This document shows positions 1 through 10,700 of a stretch of DNA of 64,000 nt, in pieces. The stretch's first letter is position 1. Every line of letters starts with the position of its first letter. The DNA comes from Plantago ovata (lineage: Eukaryota > Streptophyta > Magnoliopsida > Lamiales > Plantaginaceae). The stretch covers positions 73,580,489-73,644,488 of the forward strand of contig CM051455.1 in assembly GCA_028274465.1 (NCBI GenBank), in the 5' to 3' direction. The notes below the pieces were generated by a model. It was not told where the DNA came from and ran no database searches. It saw only the letters and a program-made list of their open reading frames with translations. Made by a program: the position numbers and the translations under genes.

Positions 1-1361
1 AGCTATGAAAAAGAAGCAAGTCAAGCTCTACAAATTGCTAAGAATGCTCTGAAAAAGGCTCAGTCTATTATGGAACAAAAAGATATTGATGCCAAAAGAG
101 CTGAGGACAACTTAAGGTTGATTAAGGAAGAGTTGTCCAAGAACAACCAAGTTGAGCATGACATGGTTGTGAACTACAATAGTTTGCATAAACTTTCTGA
201 AAATTGCAATGAGTTCTTCTCAACTCACTTTTTTGATGCAATGCAATCCATGTCTAAGGGGGAAGATAGAACACATATAAAGTTAAGCAAAAAGAACTTG
301 CCTCTTCCTGCTCCCTTATCCTCCTTGCTGAAACTACCAGGACCTCCACCACCAACAAAATCACTTGCTGAAGAAATGCAAGGTTCAAGATCTAGAAAAA
401 GATCTGAAATTGATTCTGAGAGAAGTTAACCAACTACACAAAAGAAGATAAAAACTAATGCTGACACTTCTACTGCTTGTAAGGAAGACGTCATTCATCA
501 AACAAATGACGATGATGAAGATGACAATAATCCTACCTCTAAGGCTCTGAAAATCAAGCCTCTCTCTGCCAAAACTCAATCTAGCAACACTAAGATACTT
601 TCCTCTGGATCCTCAGCATAGGACCAAGGAGGTAACTCAAGGCAAAGAAGAAGAGAGAAAAGAGCTCAAGACAAGAAAAAAGCTTACAATGTCGTTGGTT
701 TAGGTGTTCGGTACACCAAAACAAGCAACAAAAATACGACTCAGAATGTGGTAAGACAGAAGAAAGGATTTTGGATCCTGAAACTTAAAGATCTTCTTTC
801 TAATAGCTACTTTCCAAAAGTTGTGCTACAGCAAATGGATAAGTGGAATGTGATAAAAGTCGCTAGCAATGAGAGAGAAGCATCACCATTCACCAGCTAT
901 GACGAAAGAAAGCCGTGGTTGAATGCCGGAATGAAGATAAGAGGAACTGCTCTCAGATAAAGGTTGAATGAAATTCCTCCTTACTTCAAACCATTGGATG
1001 TCACACAATTTCATGACCCTTATCTCAATCAGGCCAGAAACAAACATTGTGTGACTCCATATGAGTACTTTTATCTGACAGAGAATGATTTGAAAGAAGA
1101 TCTGCGTTGGTTGAGAAAAATTTACAAAGATCAACTCTTGAGTGATCTTCAATATGAGCATGCTAGTTCTGGGGTTTATATCTATGGACTGAATTATTTC
1201 AAACTGAAAGAACCCAAGCTAACTACATTCAAAGATGCAAACTCACCAAAGAAAAACAATTGCAAGTCAGAAAGCTTTTTGAAGACTATGAAGCTGACTG
1301 CAATGAATTTCCACAAGTTGTTGAAGCCAGTGTAAATGAGATCCTCAAGGATTGCTTCTAA
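1..1361 (+). pseudogene. C-terminal part of the SIRE-type extra ORF (unrecognised protein)
   Basis: One reading frame runs from base 1 to about 1250, broken by in-frame stops at 427-429, 619-621 and 958-960. A frameshift near 1250 then moves the natural C-terminus into another frame ending at TAA 1359-1361. The peptide aligns along its length with the minus-strand ORFs at 8963-10537, 8685-8975, 8477-8749 and 7772-8395 in C1. Shared features are a coiled-coil-like stretch at the start, a proline-rich segment ending in PGPPPP near residue 100, an acidic run, and a C-terminal region with WILKLKDLL and PYEYFYLT. I do not recognise the family. Its place just before the 3' LTR is that of the env-like ORF of SIRE elements, but I see no signal peptide or transmembrane helix. 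Confidence 0.75.
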
Positions 1362-1647
1362 GCCAGAAACTTCAGTTTAGCTTAGATAATTCCTTGTACT
1401 TTTGAACGTTGATTGTTTTAGTTATCTTCTTGCTTTCTTGTAAACTTTACATTGAAAGATAACTTATCAGCAATCAATTGCCTTTGCTTACTCTTGTTGT
1501 TTCTGATTATGCAATTTTACTTACGCTTATTTGTTTGATCATTTAAAGTATTATTGCATTATTCTTCTGATTTATTCAACATCAGAAACTTATAAAGAGT
1601 TGTAATTAATTTAGCCATTGATTGCTAACATCAAAAAGGGGGAAATT
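1362..1647 (+). other. C0 3' untranslated stretch with polypurine tract
   Basis: AT-rich sequence with no ORF between the extra ORF and the 3' LTR. It ends in a purine run (AAAAAGGGGGAAA, about 1633-1645) directly before the LTR, the expected plus-strand primer. The same tract in reverse complement borders the C1 LTR at 7513-7530. Confidence 0.75.
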
Positions 1648-3150
1648 TGTTAGGAAACTTGTAATTTTGATGAGCAATTAACCATGCTAAATTAAGTAAA
1701 GTCCAGTAACTAGTACTCTTAAGGTCCATAGGAAATTTGAATTTAAAGGACATTGTAATATAGGAACGTTTACTGAAAGACATAGTGTAGGTACTAGTTA
1801 GGTTCTTAAGCTAGCTGATGACTATGTTTGCAAAAACAAACTATTAAAGACCTAGAATCGCTCAGAAAGTTGAAGACTTGAAGACTGAAGACTTAGAAGA
1901 TTTCTGAGAAAGGTATCTACAAAGACGCATGTTATCTCAGAAAGTGCAAAACTCAGCAACCAGTTAGTTTAAGTGAAAATCTATATGACAGAGTAGGTTG
2001 AGCTTGTTGAACTGAGTATCCTTGCTAACTGATAACGCATGTGACCTCCTTGCTGAATCATACTTGCATTTTGGCTCCAACGTTCACATTTGAAATTCAA
2101 AGAGCATTAAATGTTAAAGCACGCGTTCTGAAGATCTAAAGACTTGAAGACAAAAGAAGACGCTGCTGAAAGTGACCTTACAGCAAGATAGTGACATCTC
2201 TTGGTTGAAGTCCTAGAATTCAAATTCAAACGGCTCCCTTGAGACACTACAAATAGAGGTCCTTAGGCTGAGTAGAAAGGTGTGTCAACAACGTGATCAA
2301 ACTCTCACTTGTGCTTAAACACTCAAACCTTCTCCACTCTTAAACTGCATATTGATTCGTTCAAAGACTTAAGCTTGAAACCAAAGCTACTTGTGAAGAT
2401 GTAGAATACCAAAGCTAAGAAATTAATTTAAGTGTTCTTTCCTCTAAACAAGAACAAGTCTTGACACCAAGAAACAACATACTTGCTTACTGCAAAGTAT
2501 TGTCAAGTTGAGTTTCTCAAATTACTTGTGTTAACTGAAAAGTTAATTTCAGTAATCTCATCCCAAACCTCTCTATCTGATAAAAACCACCTTTAAGGCG
2601 TGTTTGTCAGGGTGAACTAATAAGGCATAGTTTTGTTGATAAGTGTCCCAAGTTTGGTGGAGAACAAGGTTACAATCCTCTAGTTAGGTTGGAAACAAAG
2701 CTAGTGTGCTTTGGTTTCTGAGAATTCCAGTGTGTAGGTGTTGTAAGGAAAATCATCATCTGACCTAGTTAATTCAATCCTATAAAGGGCAAAGTGGATT
2801 AATTGAGGGATTACGCCACCCTCAGATACCACTATAAAAGTGTTTGTGTGATTTACCTTACTGCAATTTACTTTCAGCAAGTTATTTTGTTTACACTGTT
2901 TTATTTACTTACTTGCTGAAACTGGTATCTATCAAAGAACTTATTGTAAAAGACTTCCGCACTCTAAATTTTAAGTATCAGCAAATTCATTACTGAAAAA
3001 TAATAAGTCTTTGTTGACAAAGTTAAGTACCAGCAACCTCATTACTGAAAAGTAATAAGTACTTGATGAGAAAGTTTTTAGATTCGAAAAGGTTTTAAAG
3101 ACTATTCACCGCCGCCTCTAGTCTTTACTTGTTTTCTAAAGGGACCAACA
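1648..3150 (+). repeat. 3' LTR of copia C0
   Basis: 1503 bp, from TGTTAGGAAAC to GGGACCAACA. The expected TATA sequence is decayed (CACTACAAATAGAGG near 2245, where sister LTRs read CACTATAAATAGAGG). Near the 3' end lies the family's tandem repeat of about 53 bp around an ATTACT-GAAA-AGTAAT hairpin (about 2970-3075). Confidence 0.9.
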
Positions 3151-3238
3151 TACACCTTATTTGATGAATCCAGATTTTTGCCTCGAGGCATCTGCGTGAT
3201 TGGCTATCTCTTCTTCACTCTGGAATGTCTTCTCAGGT
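3151..3238. other. Short unassigned stretch, possible host DNA
   Basis: 88 bp between the C0 LTR end and the CACTA terminus. It matches no other part of the window that I can see. It is the only candidate for non-transposon flanking DNA here. Confidence 0.4.
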
Positions 3239-3343
3239 CACTACAAGAAAACAGCATTTTAGCGACGGATGCCATCCGTCGCTATACGGGACCGAACCGT
3301 CACTACAGCACATTAGCGGCGGATAAGCCGTCGCTAATTAGAA
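3239..3343 (+). mobile_element. CACTA (En/Spm) transposon terminal fragment
   Basis: Begins CACTACAAGAAAACAGC, the usual plant CACTA terminal repeat. Within 25 bp comes a palindrome with 12-bp arms (TAGCGACGGATG at 3260-3271 and CATCCGTCGCTA at 3273-3284), then a weaker related inverted repeat at about 3314-3337, as expected for subterminal repeats. The element is cut off where the CT LTR begins. The 3 bp before it (GGT) would be the target duplication. No transposase is present. Confidence 0.75.
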
Positions 3344-3925
3344 TGTTTCCTAACCGGTCCTAGCTCGAACTATAGAGTTTGATCGGAACGTATTTCCAAT
3401 ATAAATTTTAATTATATAATTCCGTGGACTTATACTATGAATTCAGGATTAGAAAATTTTAGAATCGGTCTAGCCTACTTTATTCTTATGGGCTTAGGGT
3501 TTTTTGACTTGGGTCCTAAGTTAGGTTAGAGAATTATTAGGAGATCTCTCACTATATATATAGGGGTTCTCTAGAACTTTTCTTATTCACAATTTACATA
3601 GACAAAAATCAGAGAGAGTCTAGAGAAAGGAGGAGACGGCCGAACGGCCGACTTGGCCGACTCGGTCGAGGTGCCGAACCAGAGGGGAGAGGCGACAAGG
3701 TGTGATTGCTAGAGAAGAGAGAACGAGGCTCTGTTCGCCATACACGGTTGAGGAGTACTTGTAAGTTCTTGTATTCTTCTTGATATAGTGGAAAGATCAC
3801 TGACCTCCATGGACGTAGGATATTCAAATCCGAACCACGTAAATTGCTTGTTTTTATTTTACTGTTTTGATTGTTATTGCTAGATCTGAATTAGGGTTGT
3901 ATGATTGTTCGATTTGGGATTATTA

Positions 3926-4928
3926 GGGAAATTATCAGAAAGAACCCCTGTTAGTGCACCTCTGTTCACTTTTTCCCCTTCTAGTTCAACAATTACGTTT
4001 TAATCCAATCGAGTTGACCAAGTCCAAAAATTTCTTAAAATGTGGCTAGCCAAACACTCCCTTAACTTATTTTATTTTCTTCCTTTTTCCTTTCATGTTT
4101 TAATTTTATTTTCTTTTTACTTTTATTATTTTCTTTTTCTTTTTTTTAAGTCCCTCTTCTTCTCCAGCTCCGGCACCGGAATTTTCCGGCGCCGGAGCTA
4201 CCGGAAAGTACAGCTCCGGTTAGAGCACTTATTACACCTCCAATCGGAGCTGTTACAGCTCCAACCGGAGCTGTTAAATCTCCAAATCGGAGCTGTCAAC
4301 AGCTCCGATTTGGAGCTTTAACAGCTTCGGTTGGAGCTGTTAAAAGCTCCGATTTGGAGCTTTCAAATGCTCCGATTGGAGCTGTTTAAAGCTGCAATCG
4401 GAGCTTCCCATTGGGTAGCTCCGACTGGAGCTTTAAACAGCTTCGATCGGAGCTGTCAAAAGCTCCGACCGGAGCTTTCAAACAGCTCCGGTGAGCTGTA
4501 TATTTAATTTTTTTTTTGTTTTTTTTTATTTGTTTTTTTTAATTTAATTTTTTTTCTTTTATAAAAAATATGGAGTTAAATGTGAATCAATAATTGTGTA
4601 TATATCTTTTTGTAATAATATTTAAGAACATTTTGAGATTTAGATAACTACTGGGGGTTAATTTAAATAATTTATAGTCAATTTTGTAAAATAGAAAAAT
4701 TTAGAGTCAAATATGTAATAAAATGGAATTGAAATTGTTTGGTTTTTCTTAAACTAAAACTTAAATGAGGGCAAAATGGTACATTCCAGGCCTTAATTCG
4801 CTAAAAGTCAAGGTCGTGGGTTAAAATGTAATTGATTTGCACTAACAGGCGGTAATGCGTAGTTGTTGAACTAGTAGGGGCCAAACCGTAATTGCTGAAA
4901 CTAACAGGGAGCTGTATGAAAATTTCCC
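3926..4928. mobile_element. Non-autonomous Mutator-like element (MULE)
   Basis: Flanked by a perfect 9-bp duplication GGATTATTA (3917-3925 and 4929-4937). The ends are long inverted repeats of about 90 bp: GGGAAATTATCAGAAAG at the left, and at the right the complement of GGGAAATTTTCATACAG. Both continue through CCCTGTTAGT and CTAGTTCAACAA. A 9-bp TSD with long terminal inverted repeats is diagnostic of Mutator-like transposons. No transposase ORF is present. The interior holds a palindromic repeat array and AT-rich DNA. Confidence 0.88.
4160..4497. repeat. Degenerate palindromic array inside the MULE
   Basis: A dozen or more imperfect copies of AGCTCCGAtttGGAGCT-type palindromes, roughly every 25-35 bp, separated by short runs such as TTTAACAGC or GTTAAA. 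Each unit can fold on itself or pair with its neighbours. It is much richer in GC than the AT-rich DNA on either side. Confidence 0.8.
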
Positions 4929-4955
4929 GGATTATTATTATTGTTTTGCACAACA

Positions 4956-4975
4956 ATTGGCGCCGTCTGTGGGAA
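4956..4975 (+). promoter_or_regulatory. Putative primer binding site of copia CT
   Basis: ATTGGCGCCGTCTGTGGGAA lies directly after the LTR end. This is not the initiator-Met site (TGGTATCAGAGC) used by the SIRE-like copias here. TGGCGCC at its start resembles the end of the tRNA-Asp-type site of gypsy A and B, but the following bases differ. The tRNA used is not determined. Confidence 0.55.
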
Positions 4976-5039
4976 ATTCCTGGAAATCGACTGGAGTCCA
5001 AATCCTATTGATCTGTGAAGCGGAGATATAAGATCAACA

Positions 5040-5750
5040 GTAAAGTTTGAGGTAGAGAAGTTGTCAACGAAAACCAATTTATGTTTATGGAAGCTGAAGA
5101 TGAAGGCTTTGCTCACGAAGGAAGGCACGGTAGAGGCCTTCGATGGAGATGCCGGATTTTCAGCGACGGTTACAGCCGCTGACAAGGCATTGGCAATCAA
5201 GAAAGCACACAGTACACTGATACTGTCAATTTCTGATGAGACGCTACATGAAATTTCTGATCAAACTACGGCGAAGGCGCTTTGGAAAAAGCTCGAGGAG
5301 ATGTTCAATGTTAAAACAACAGAGAGCAAGTTTTATTTGAAACAGAAGATGTTCAATTTCAAGGTTGTAGCCGAAAAGCCAATGATGGATCAAGTTAATG
5401 CTTTCAAGAAATTATGCAAGGACATGGTGGATGCAGGTATAAAACTTACTGAGGATGATAAGGCTTTGATGTTATTGAATGCTCTCCCGAAGTCCTATGA
5501 AAGTGTCGTAGATGCACTATTAATTACCAAAGGTGATGCTCTCACACTGGCTGATGTTGAGAAAACATTGAAGACTAAGGAACTCAAAAAGGGAGTTGCA
5601 ACATCGCAGAACGGAGATGGTGAGAGCCTAATGGTGAAACATAAAAGGAGATATCAAACCAAGGGAGAATCATATCAGAAAGATGGTACAGAGAAGAGGA
5701 GATGCTATCACTGCAAGATGGTGGGTCAGTTGAAAAAAGATTGTCCGTAG
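5040..5750 (+). pseudogene. copia CT gag polyprotein (broken start)
   Basis: About 235 codons encode a copia-type gag. It opens with a WKLKMKALL-type N-terminus, has a helical UBN2/gag-like middle (residues about 40-170), and ends with a CCHC zinc knuckle CYHCKMVGQLKKDC, in which the usual His is replaced (Q at the expected place). The frame is open upstream to about 5040, but I find no ATG at the expected start, so the initiation codon appears lost. TAG at 5748-5750 ends the frame where gag would normally continue into protease. Confidence 0.75.
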
Positions 5751-5994
5751 TTGAGAAACAAGGAGATTGGGAATGCTGATATTACAGAAGGAAGCGATAA
5801 TTTCACTACCTGTGAAGCTTTGAATATCAGTACATTTAATAGTGATGACTCTTGGGTACTAGATTATGGTTTCTTGTTTCATATGACTCCTGTTAAAGCA
5901 TGGTTTAGTTATCTTAAGTATTAAAATGGTGGTTCTGTGCAATTGGATAATAATCAAGTATGCGGTGTGAAAGGAATTGGTTATGTTAACATTA
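5751..5994 (+). pseudogene. copia CT protease remnant
   Basis: After the gag stop the same general reading continues into a copia protease-like segment. The catalytic D(S/T)G motif is altered to LDYG (about 5863-5874) and is followed by FHMTP and a VCGVKGIG-like segment. In-frame stops are present, and the sequence is cut by the C1 LTR at 5995. Confidence 0.65.
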
Positions 5995-7512
5995 TGTTAA
6001 TCTCTTTAAACAACAAGAAAAGACTAGAGGGGGGGGGGTGAATAGTCTTTTCAAACTTTTGTCGTTTAAAAACTTTCTCAGCAAGTGCTTATTACTTTTC
6101 AGTAATGAGTTTGCTGGTACTTAACTTTCTCAGCAAGCACTTGTTACTTTTCAGTAACAAGTTTACTGGTACTTTAAAAACAGAGTGCGGAAGACTTTAT
6201 ACAATAAGTGCTTTTCAGAGAGTGCTAGTTTCAGCAAGTGAGCAGAGTGACAGTGTACAATAAGTGTAGCTTGCTGAAAACTAAATGCGGTAAAGTAAAT
6301 CACACAAACACTTTTATAGTGGTATCTGAGAGTGGCGTAATCTCTCAACTAATCAACTTTGTCCTTTCTAGGACTGAATCCACTAAGATAAGATTGAGGT
6401 TCCTTACAAATCCTATCACTAATGATTCTTCAGAAACCAAAGCACACTTGCTTCGTTTCTAACCTAACTAGAGAACTGTAACCTTGTTCTCCACCAAACT
6501 TGGGACTTATAATCAGCAACACAATGCTCGATTAATTCCCCCTAAATTTCACGCCTGAAAAAGGGTGTTTATCAGTTAGAGAGGTTTGGGATGAGATCAC
6601 TTGAGTATAACTTTTTCAGCTATAACAAGTTATCTAAAGAAACACAACTTGTAATACTTTTCATTAAGCAAGTTAAGTTGTTTCTGGTGTCAAGACTTGT
6701 TCTTGTTCAAAAGAAAGAACACTTAACTAATTTTTTAGCCGTGAATGATCTACTTCTTCACAAGTAGCTCTTGTTTATAGCTTAACTATTGGAACGGATC
6801 AATAGGCAGTAAAGAGTATGGAAGATTGAGTGTTTAAGCACAAGTGAGAGTTTGATGACGTTGTTGACACACTTCAACTCTTTGTGAGATGACCTCTATT
6901 TATAGTGAATCAAGGGAGCCGTTTGAATTTCAAATTCTAAGGCTTTGCACCTTAAGATGTCACTATCTTGCTTTTTTACTTTAAGCAACGTCCTTCATTT
7001 GTCTTCTAGTCTTCATGTTCTTCGCGTGCCTACTTTGCATTTAATGTTCATTTGAATCGAATTCAAATGTGAACGTTGGAGCCAAAATGCAAGTACTTCT
7101 TCAACAAGGAGGTCACATATGTTTTTCAGCAAGTGGTCAGTCTCAGTTTCAGCAAGCACAACCTACTCTGTCATATAGATTTTCACTTATGCGAGCTCTT
7201 GTTGAAAATCTCACTTTCTGAACAACATGTGCCTTTGTAGATACCTTTCTCAGAATTCTTCTAAATCTTCAGTCTTCGAATCTTCAAGTTTCTGAGCGGT
7301 TCTAGTGCTTCAATAGTTCATTTGTAAAAATAAAGTACATCATTAGCAAACTAAAGCACCTAACTAGTACCTACACTAAGTCTTCAGCAAACGTTCCTCT
7401 TTTACAATGTCCTTAAAATTCTAAATTCCTATGGACCTTAAGAGTACTAGTTACTGGACTTTCCTTAATTTAGCATGGTTAATTGCTCATCAAAACTAAA
7501 AGTTTCCTAACA
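5995..7512 (-). repeat. 3' LTR of copia C1
   Basis: 1518 bp. On the plus strand it begins TGTTAATCTC (a decayed TGTTGGTCCC) and ends GTTTCCTAACA. The minus-strand TATA sequence CTATAAATAG is at 6896-6905. A G10 tract near 6030 is part of the variable poly-G/C run found in all copies. The complement of the polypurine tract follows at 7513-7530. Confidence 0.9.
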
Positions 7513-7771
7513 AATTTCCCCCTTTTGATGTTAGCAATCCATGGATAAATTAATTGTTACCCTTTTAGAGGTTTCTGATGTTGAATAAATCAGTTGATTA
7601 ATGCAAGCATACTTGAATAATAAATCAATAAGTATAAGTAGTTTGCATAATCAAAAACCAATAAGAGTCAAAAGTTTATTGCTGATAGTTATCTTTCTGT
7701 CAGTTTACAAGAAAGCTCATAGATAACTAAAGTATTCAGCAAACAAAACAAACAAAGCTTTTACAAGGGAC
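7513..7771 (-). other. C1 3' untranslated stretch and polypurine tract
   Basis: The complement of the purine run (CCCCCTTTT) is next to the LTR, followed by AT-rich sequence without an ORF. It corresponds to 1362-1647 in C0. Confidence 0.7.
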
Positions 7772-10700
7772 TTAAACTATTCCAGCAGAAGATTTTCTAA
7801 AAATCTCCCTTACACTCTTCTCAGCAAGAGCAGAGAATTCAACACAGTCCTTCTCGTAATCTTCAAGTAGCTTACGGACTTCAAGTTGAATAATCCTTGC
7901 ATTCTTGGAGGCAGTATAGTGATGGTTTTCACCATTCATCTCTTTGTAGTGAATTACCCACAAGTGCATGCCCCAATTGCTAACATGTAGAAGTTGAGTG
8001 TCTGAAATACCCTTGTTGGCATGAATCTTCCTTAACCAGAGAAGATCTTCTTCTTGATCCTTGACAGTGAGATAAAAGTACTCATAAGGAATCAAGCCAT
8101 ACTTCTTCTTGGACTTCTTGGTTAAAGGATCACTGTAGTAAGCAACATCTATCGGCTTGATTAAATCAGGCTCTTGTTTTATCTTGTTGCTGATAGAAGT
8201 TCTTCTTACTAAGATCTCTAAGTTCAGCCATTTTGCAGCAATGTTCCTTGGGTAGGGAGGAGGATCCCTTTCTTTTCGTGCAACTTTTAATTCAATCCAA
8301 GTGTACATTTGATTCAGTACAACAGTTGGAAAGAAATCATTGGCCAAAAGATCTTCCAGCTTTATGATCCAGCAACCATGTAGGTTTCTGATCACATTCT
8401 GAGTTGTTTCCTCATTGCTGGTCTTTGTATAATAGATGCCAGTGCCAATTGCAATGTTGGCTATCCTTCTTTCTTCCTATCTTTGCTTTCTTCTTCTTGA
8501 CATAGCATTTTCATGATCACTTGCTGAAGATCTAGAGCCAGAAGAGAAGTGTTTTGATTGCCTAGATGGAGTTAAGGCAGAAATAGGCTTAGCTCTTATA
8601 GCTTGAGCTATTATTTGGTCATCATAATTATCATCATCTTCATTCATATCTTGATGACTTTCAGTGTGACAGTATTCTTGAGTTTCAGCAGAAGTTCTTC
8701 TCAGAATTTGTTTCAGCTCTTTTCTTAGAACTTTGCTCTGTTTCAGCAAGAGGTTCTCTGGGAGGTGGTCCAGGCAATATTAATGGCGCTTCAGAAGAAG
8801 AGGGATTCGTTGATCTGTCTCTGGAAGACTTTCTTTTTCTATCTTCCCCCTTATACATGGATTGCATCATAGGTCTGATGTGTAGAGAGAAAAACTCATT
8901 GCAATTTTCAGCAAGAGTGTTTAGGTTGTTGTATTTCAGAATCATGTCTTGCTGATCTGTGGTTAGCTTAGACAATTCTTCCTTAATAAAAGCCAGATTC
9001 TCCTCAAGTCTGGCTCATTTTCGACTTTTTCTTCTAGCATAGCCTGAGCCTTTTTCAATGTGCTTTTAGCAAGCTGGAGTGCTTGACTGACATCTTCTTC
9101 ATAACTTTTGTGGTGTAGACTAATGTCTTTCTGAGCTATGGTAAGTGTAGTAGTGCGTCTCAGCATAGTAGTCAGTATTTTTCCAATGTCAAGCGGACTC
9201 TCAGCAAGCAAGGCATCATCCTCTTCTTGGCATGCTTTGTGAACAGCCATTAGTGCCTTTATTCTAGGAGTAAACTCCTCAACATTTGGAAACGGCACTA
9301 GAGAAAGAGTAAGTGAATGAGCTTTGATTTCAGTTGCGAATTGATCATCATTTCTCAGCAAGCGACTTCTCTCAGCATCTCCTTCATCATTGATGAGAGA
9401 TGGTGGAGGAATTTCAACCACTGTGGGTTCAGCTTTCTTTGTCTTTTCTTCTTCATTTGCTGAGAAGTTAGATAGATCTTCTTCTTCATCAGATTCGTCA
9501 AGGCCAGCAACCTTGATTCCCAAATCTTTAGCTTCAGACACTTCTGGTTGAGTGGTTGCTGAGGGCAACTCTTTGGACTCAACGACTAGAGTTTCACCAG
9601 TAGTATGTGGAAGGGAGGAGACTTCCGTGTTGTTCACTCCTGAAGATTGAGATATATCTAGATTCTTTATATGTTTGTCATGAATCTGTAGACTATTCTG
9701 TAAAGCCCTTTGATAATCTTCATCCATTTCTTCTTCTTCTCCAAGGTTTGGATCAGTGACCTTAGCTTCGAGTAATGCTAACTCGGCATCAGAAAGCTTA
9801 GCTTTGCCTTTGTGCATTTCAGCACGCTTTCTGGCGTACTCTTCTTCAGTTTCAGCAACTTGTTCAATTGCTGGAGTACTTGTCTCAGCAGGAGCGGGAG
9901 TAGATTCTTGTTGCTGACTGGGAGTTTGATCAGCTCGCTGATTCTCAGTGTTTTGATTTTCATTATCAGCAACTGTAATTTTCACTCCACCAACATCCGG
10001 ACTAGGACCTTGATTATCATCATCATCGTCCTTGATGTCCTTAGAATCTTTGGCTTCATCATCACTTGTGTCTTTAGGGATATTTTCATCCTCTTCTTCT
10101 TCATCATCGTCCGTTAGTATGACTAACTCAAGATGTTTGTACCTTGCAGCACTTGTAACTTCCTCTTCCTCATTGATTTTGTGGGGATCAGCCACCACGG
10201 GTACAAAGAAACCCTTGAGCATCACAACTTGTTCAGCTGGAGAGGCACTCTTGAACTTTGCTTTCATATTCTCTATGATTGTAGCAATCAGACTTGAACT
10301 CATTTGCTGAGAATATGAGAGTTCTTCTGGAAGTATTGACTGTACAAACGTCTCAAGTTTTAGTAGAGAGATTCTCTTTTTCTCATTGGACAGATGGATG
10401 TGAAGATCAGAAAAATCCATCCTTCTATACCTTTGCCAGTTGCTGACAGACATAGCAACTCTGGTCAAGGTGTTCTTTTTGAAGTTTGAGTATAGTTCTT
10501 CAGAACTAACTTCAAGAGCTTCCGTGATGTGAACCACTTCATCGTTCTCCTTTTGAGCCTGAATAAGAGTAAAGTTAATTTTCAGGAATGTTTTGGAAAA
10601 TAGTTTTAGAGTCTAAAACTATAACATGATTTACCTGCTGACTTTCAGCAAGCTCATGTTGCACACTAAGTTGTGCGGGTACTATTTCCATTTCTTCAGG

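Larger units (their letters stand above)
1..3150 (+). mobile_element. SIRE-like Ty1/copia element C0, 3' end only
   Basis: The 3' portion of a copia element enters from the left window edge. It holds the C-terminal part of the extra ORF that this family carries after pol, a short untranslated stretch with a polypurine tract, and the 3' LTR. The LTR starts TGTTAGGAAAC and ends GGGACCAACA, matching the LTRs of C1, C3 and C4. The base pairs after the LTR (TACAC) would be the right target duplication, but the left copy lies outside the window. SIRE/Maximus assignment rests on the iMet primer site in sister copies (C3, C4), LTRs near 1.5 kb and an extra ORF downstream of RNase H. Confidence 0.85.
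3344..4955 (+). repeat. 5' LTR of copia CT, interrupted by a MULE
   Basis: Without the 1012-bp MULE plus duplicated target the LTR would be about 600 bp, normal for this type. A TATA sequence (ACTATATATATAGGGG, about 3550-3565) lies at the expected position. The segment around 3800-3845 (gtggacgtagg-like, then GAACCACGTAAATTG) is typical of the copia U5 region. The LTR ends CAACA directly before the primer site. Confidence 0.65.
3344..5994 (+). mobile_element. Second-type copia element CT (Tork-like), truncated
   Basis: LTR (3344-4955, containing a MULE), leader, gag and the beginning of the protease. It is cut at 5995 by the LTR of copia C1. The left boundary TGTTTCCTAA is inferred from where CACTA similarity stops, and the preceding five bases TAGAA would be the target duplication. 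The gag differs from the SIRE-type gag elsewhere in the window and resembles Tork/TNT-type copia gag with a single CCHC knuckle. No further pol is present in the window. Confidence 0.7.
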
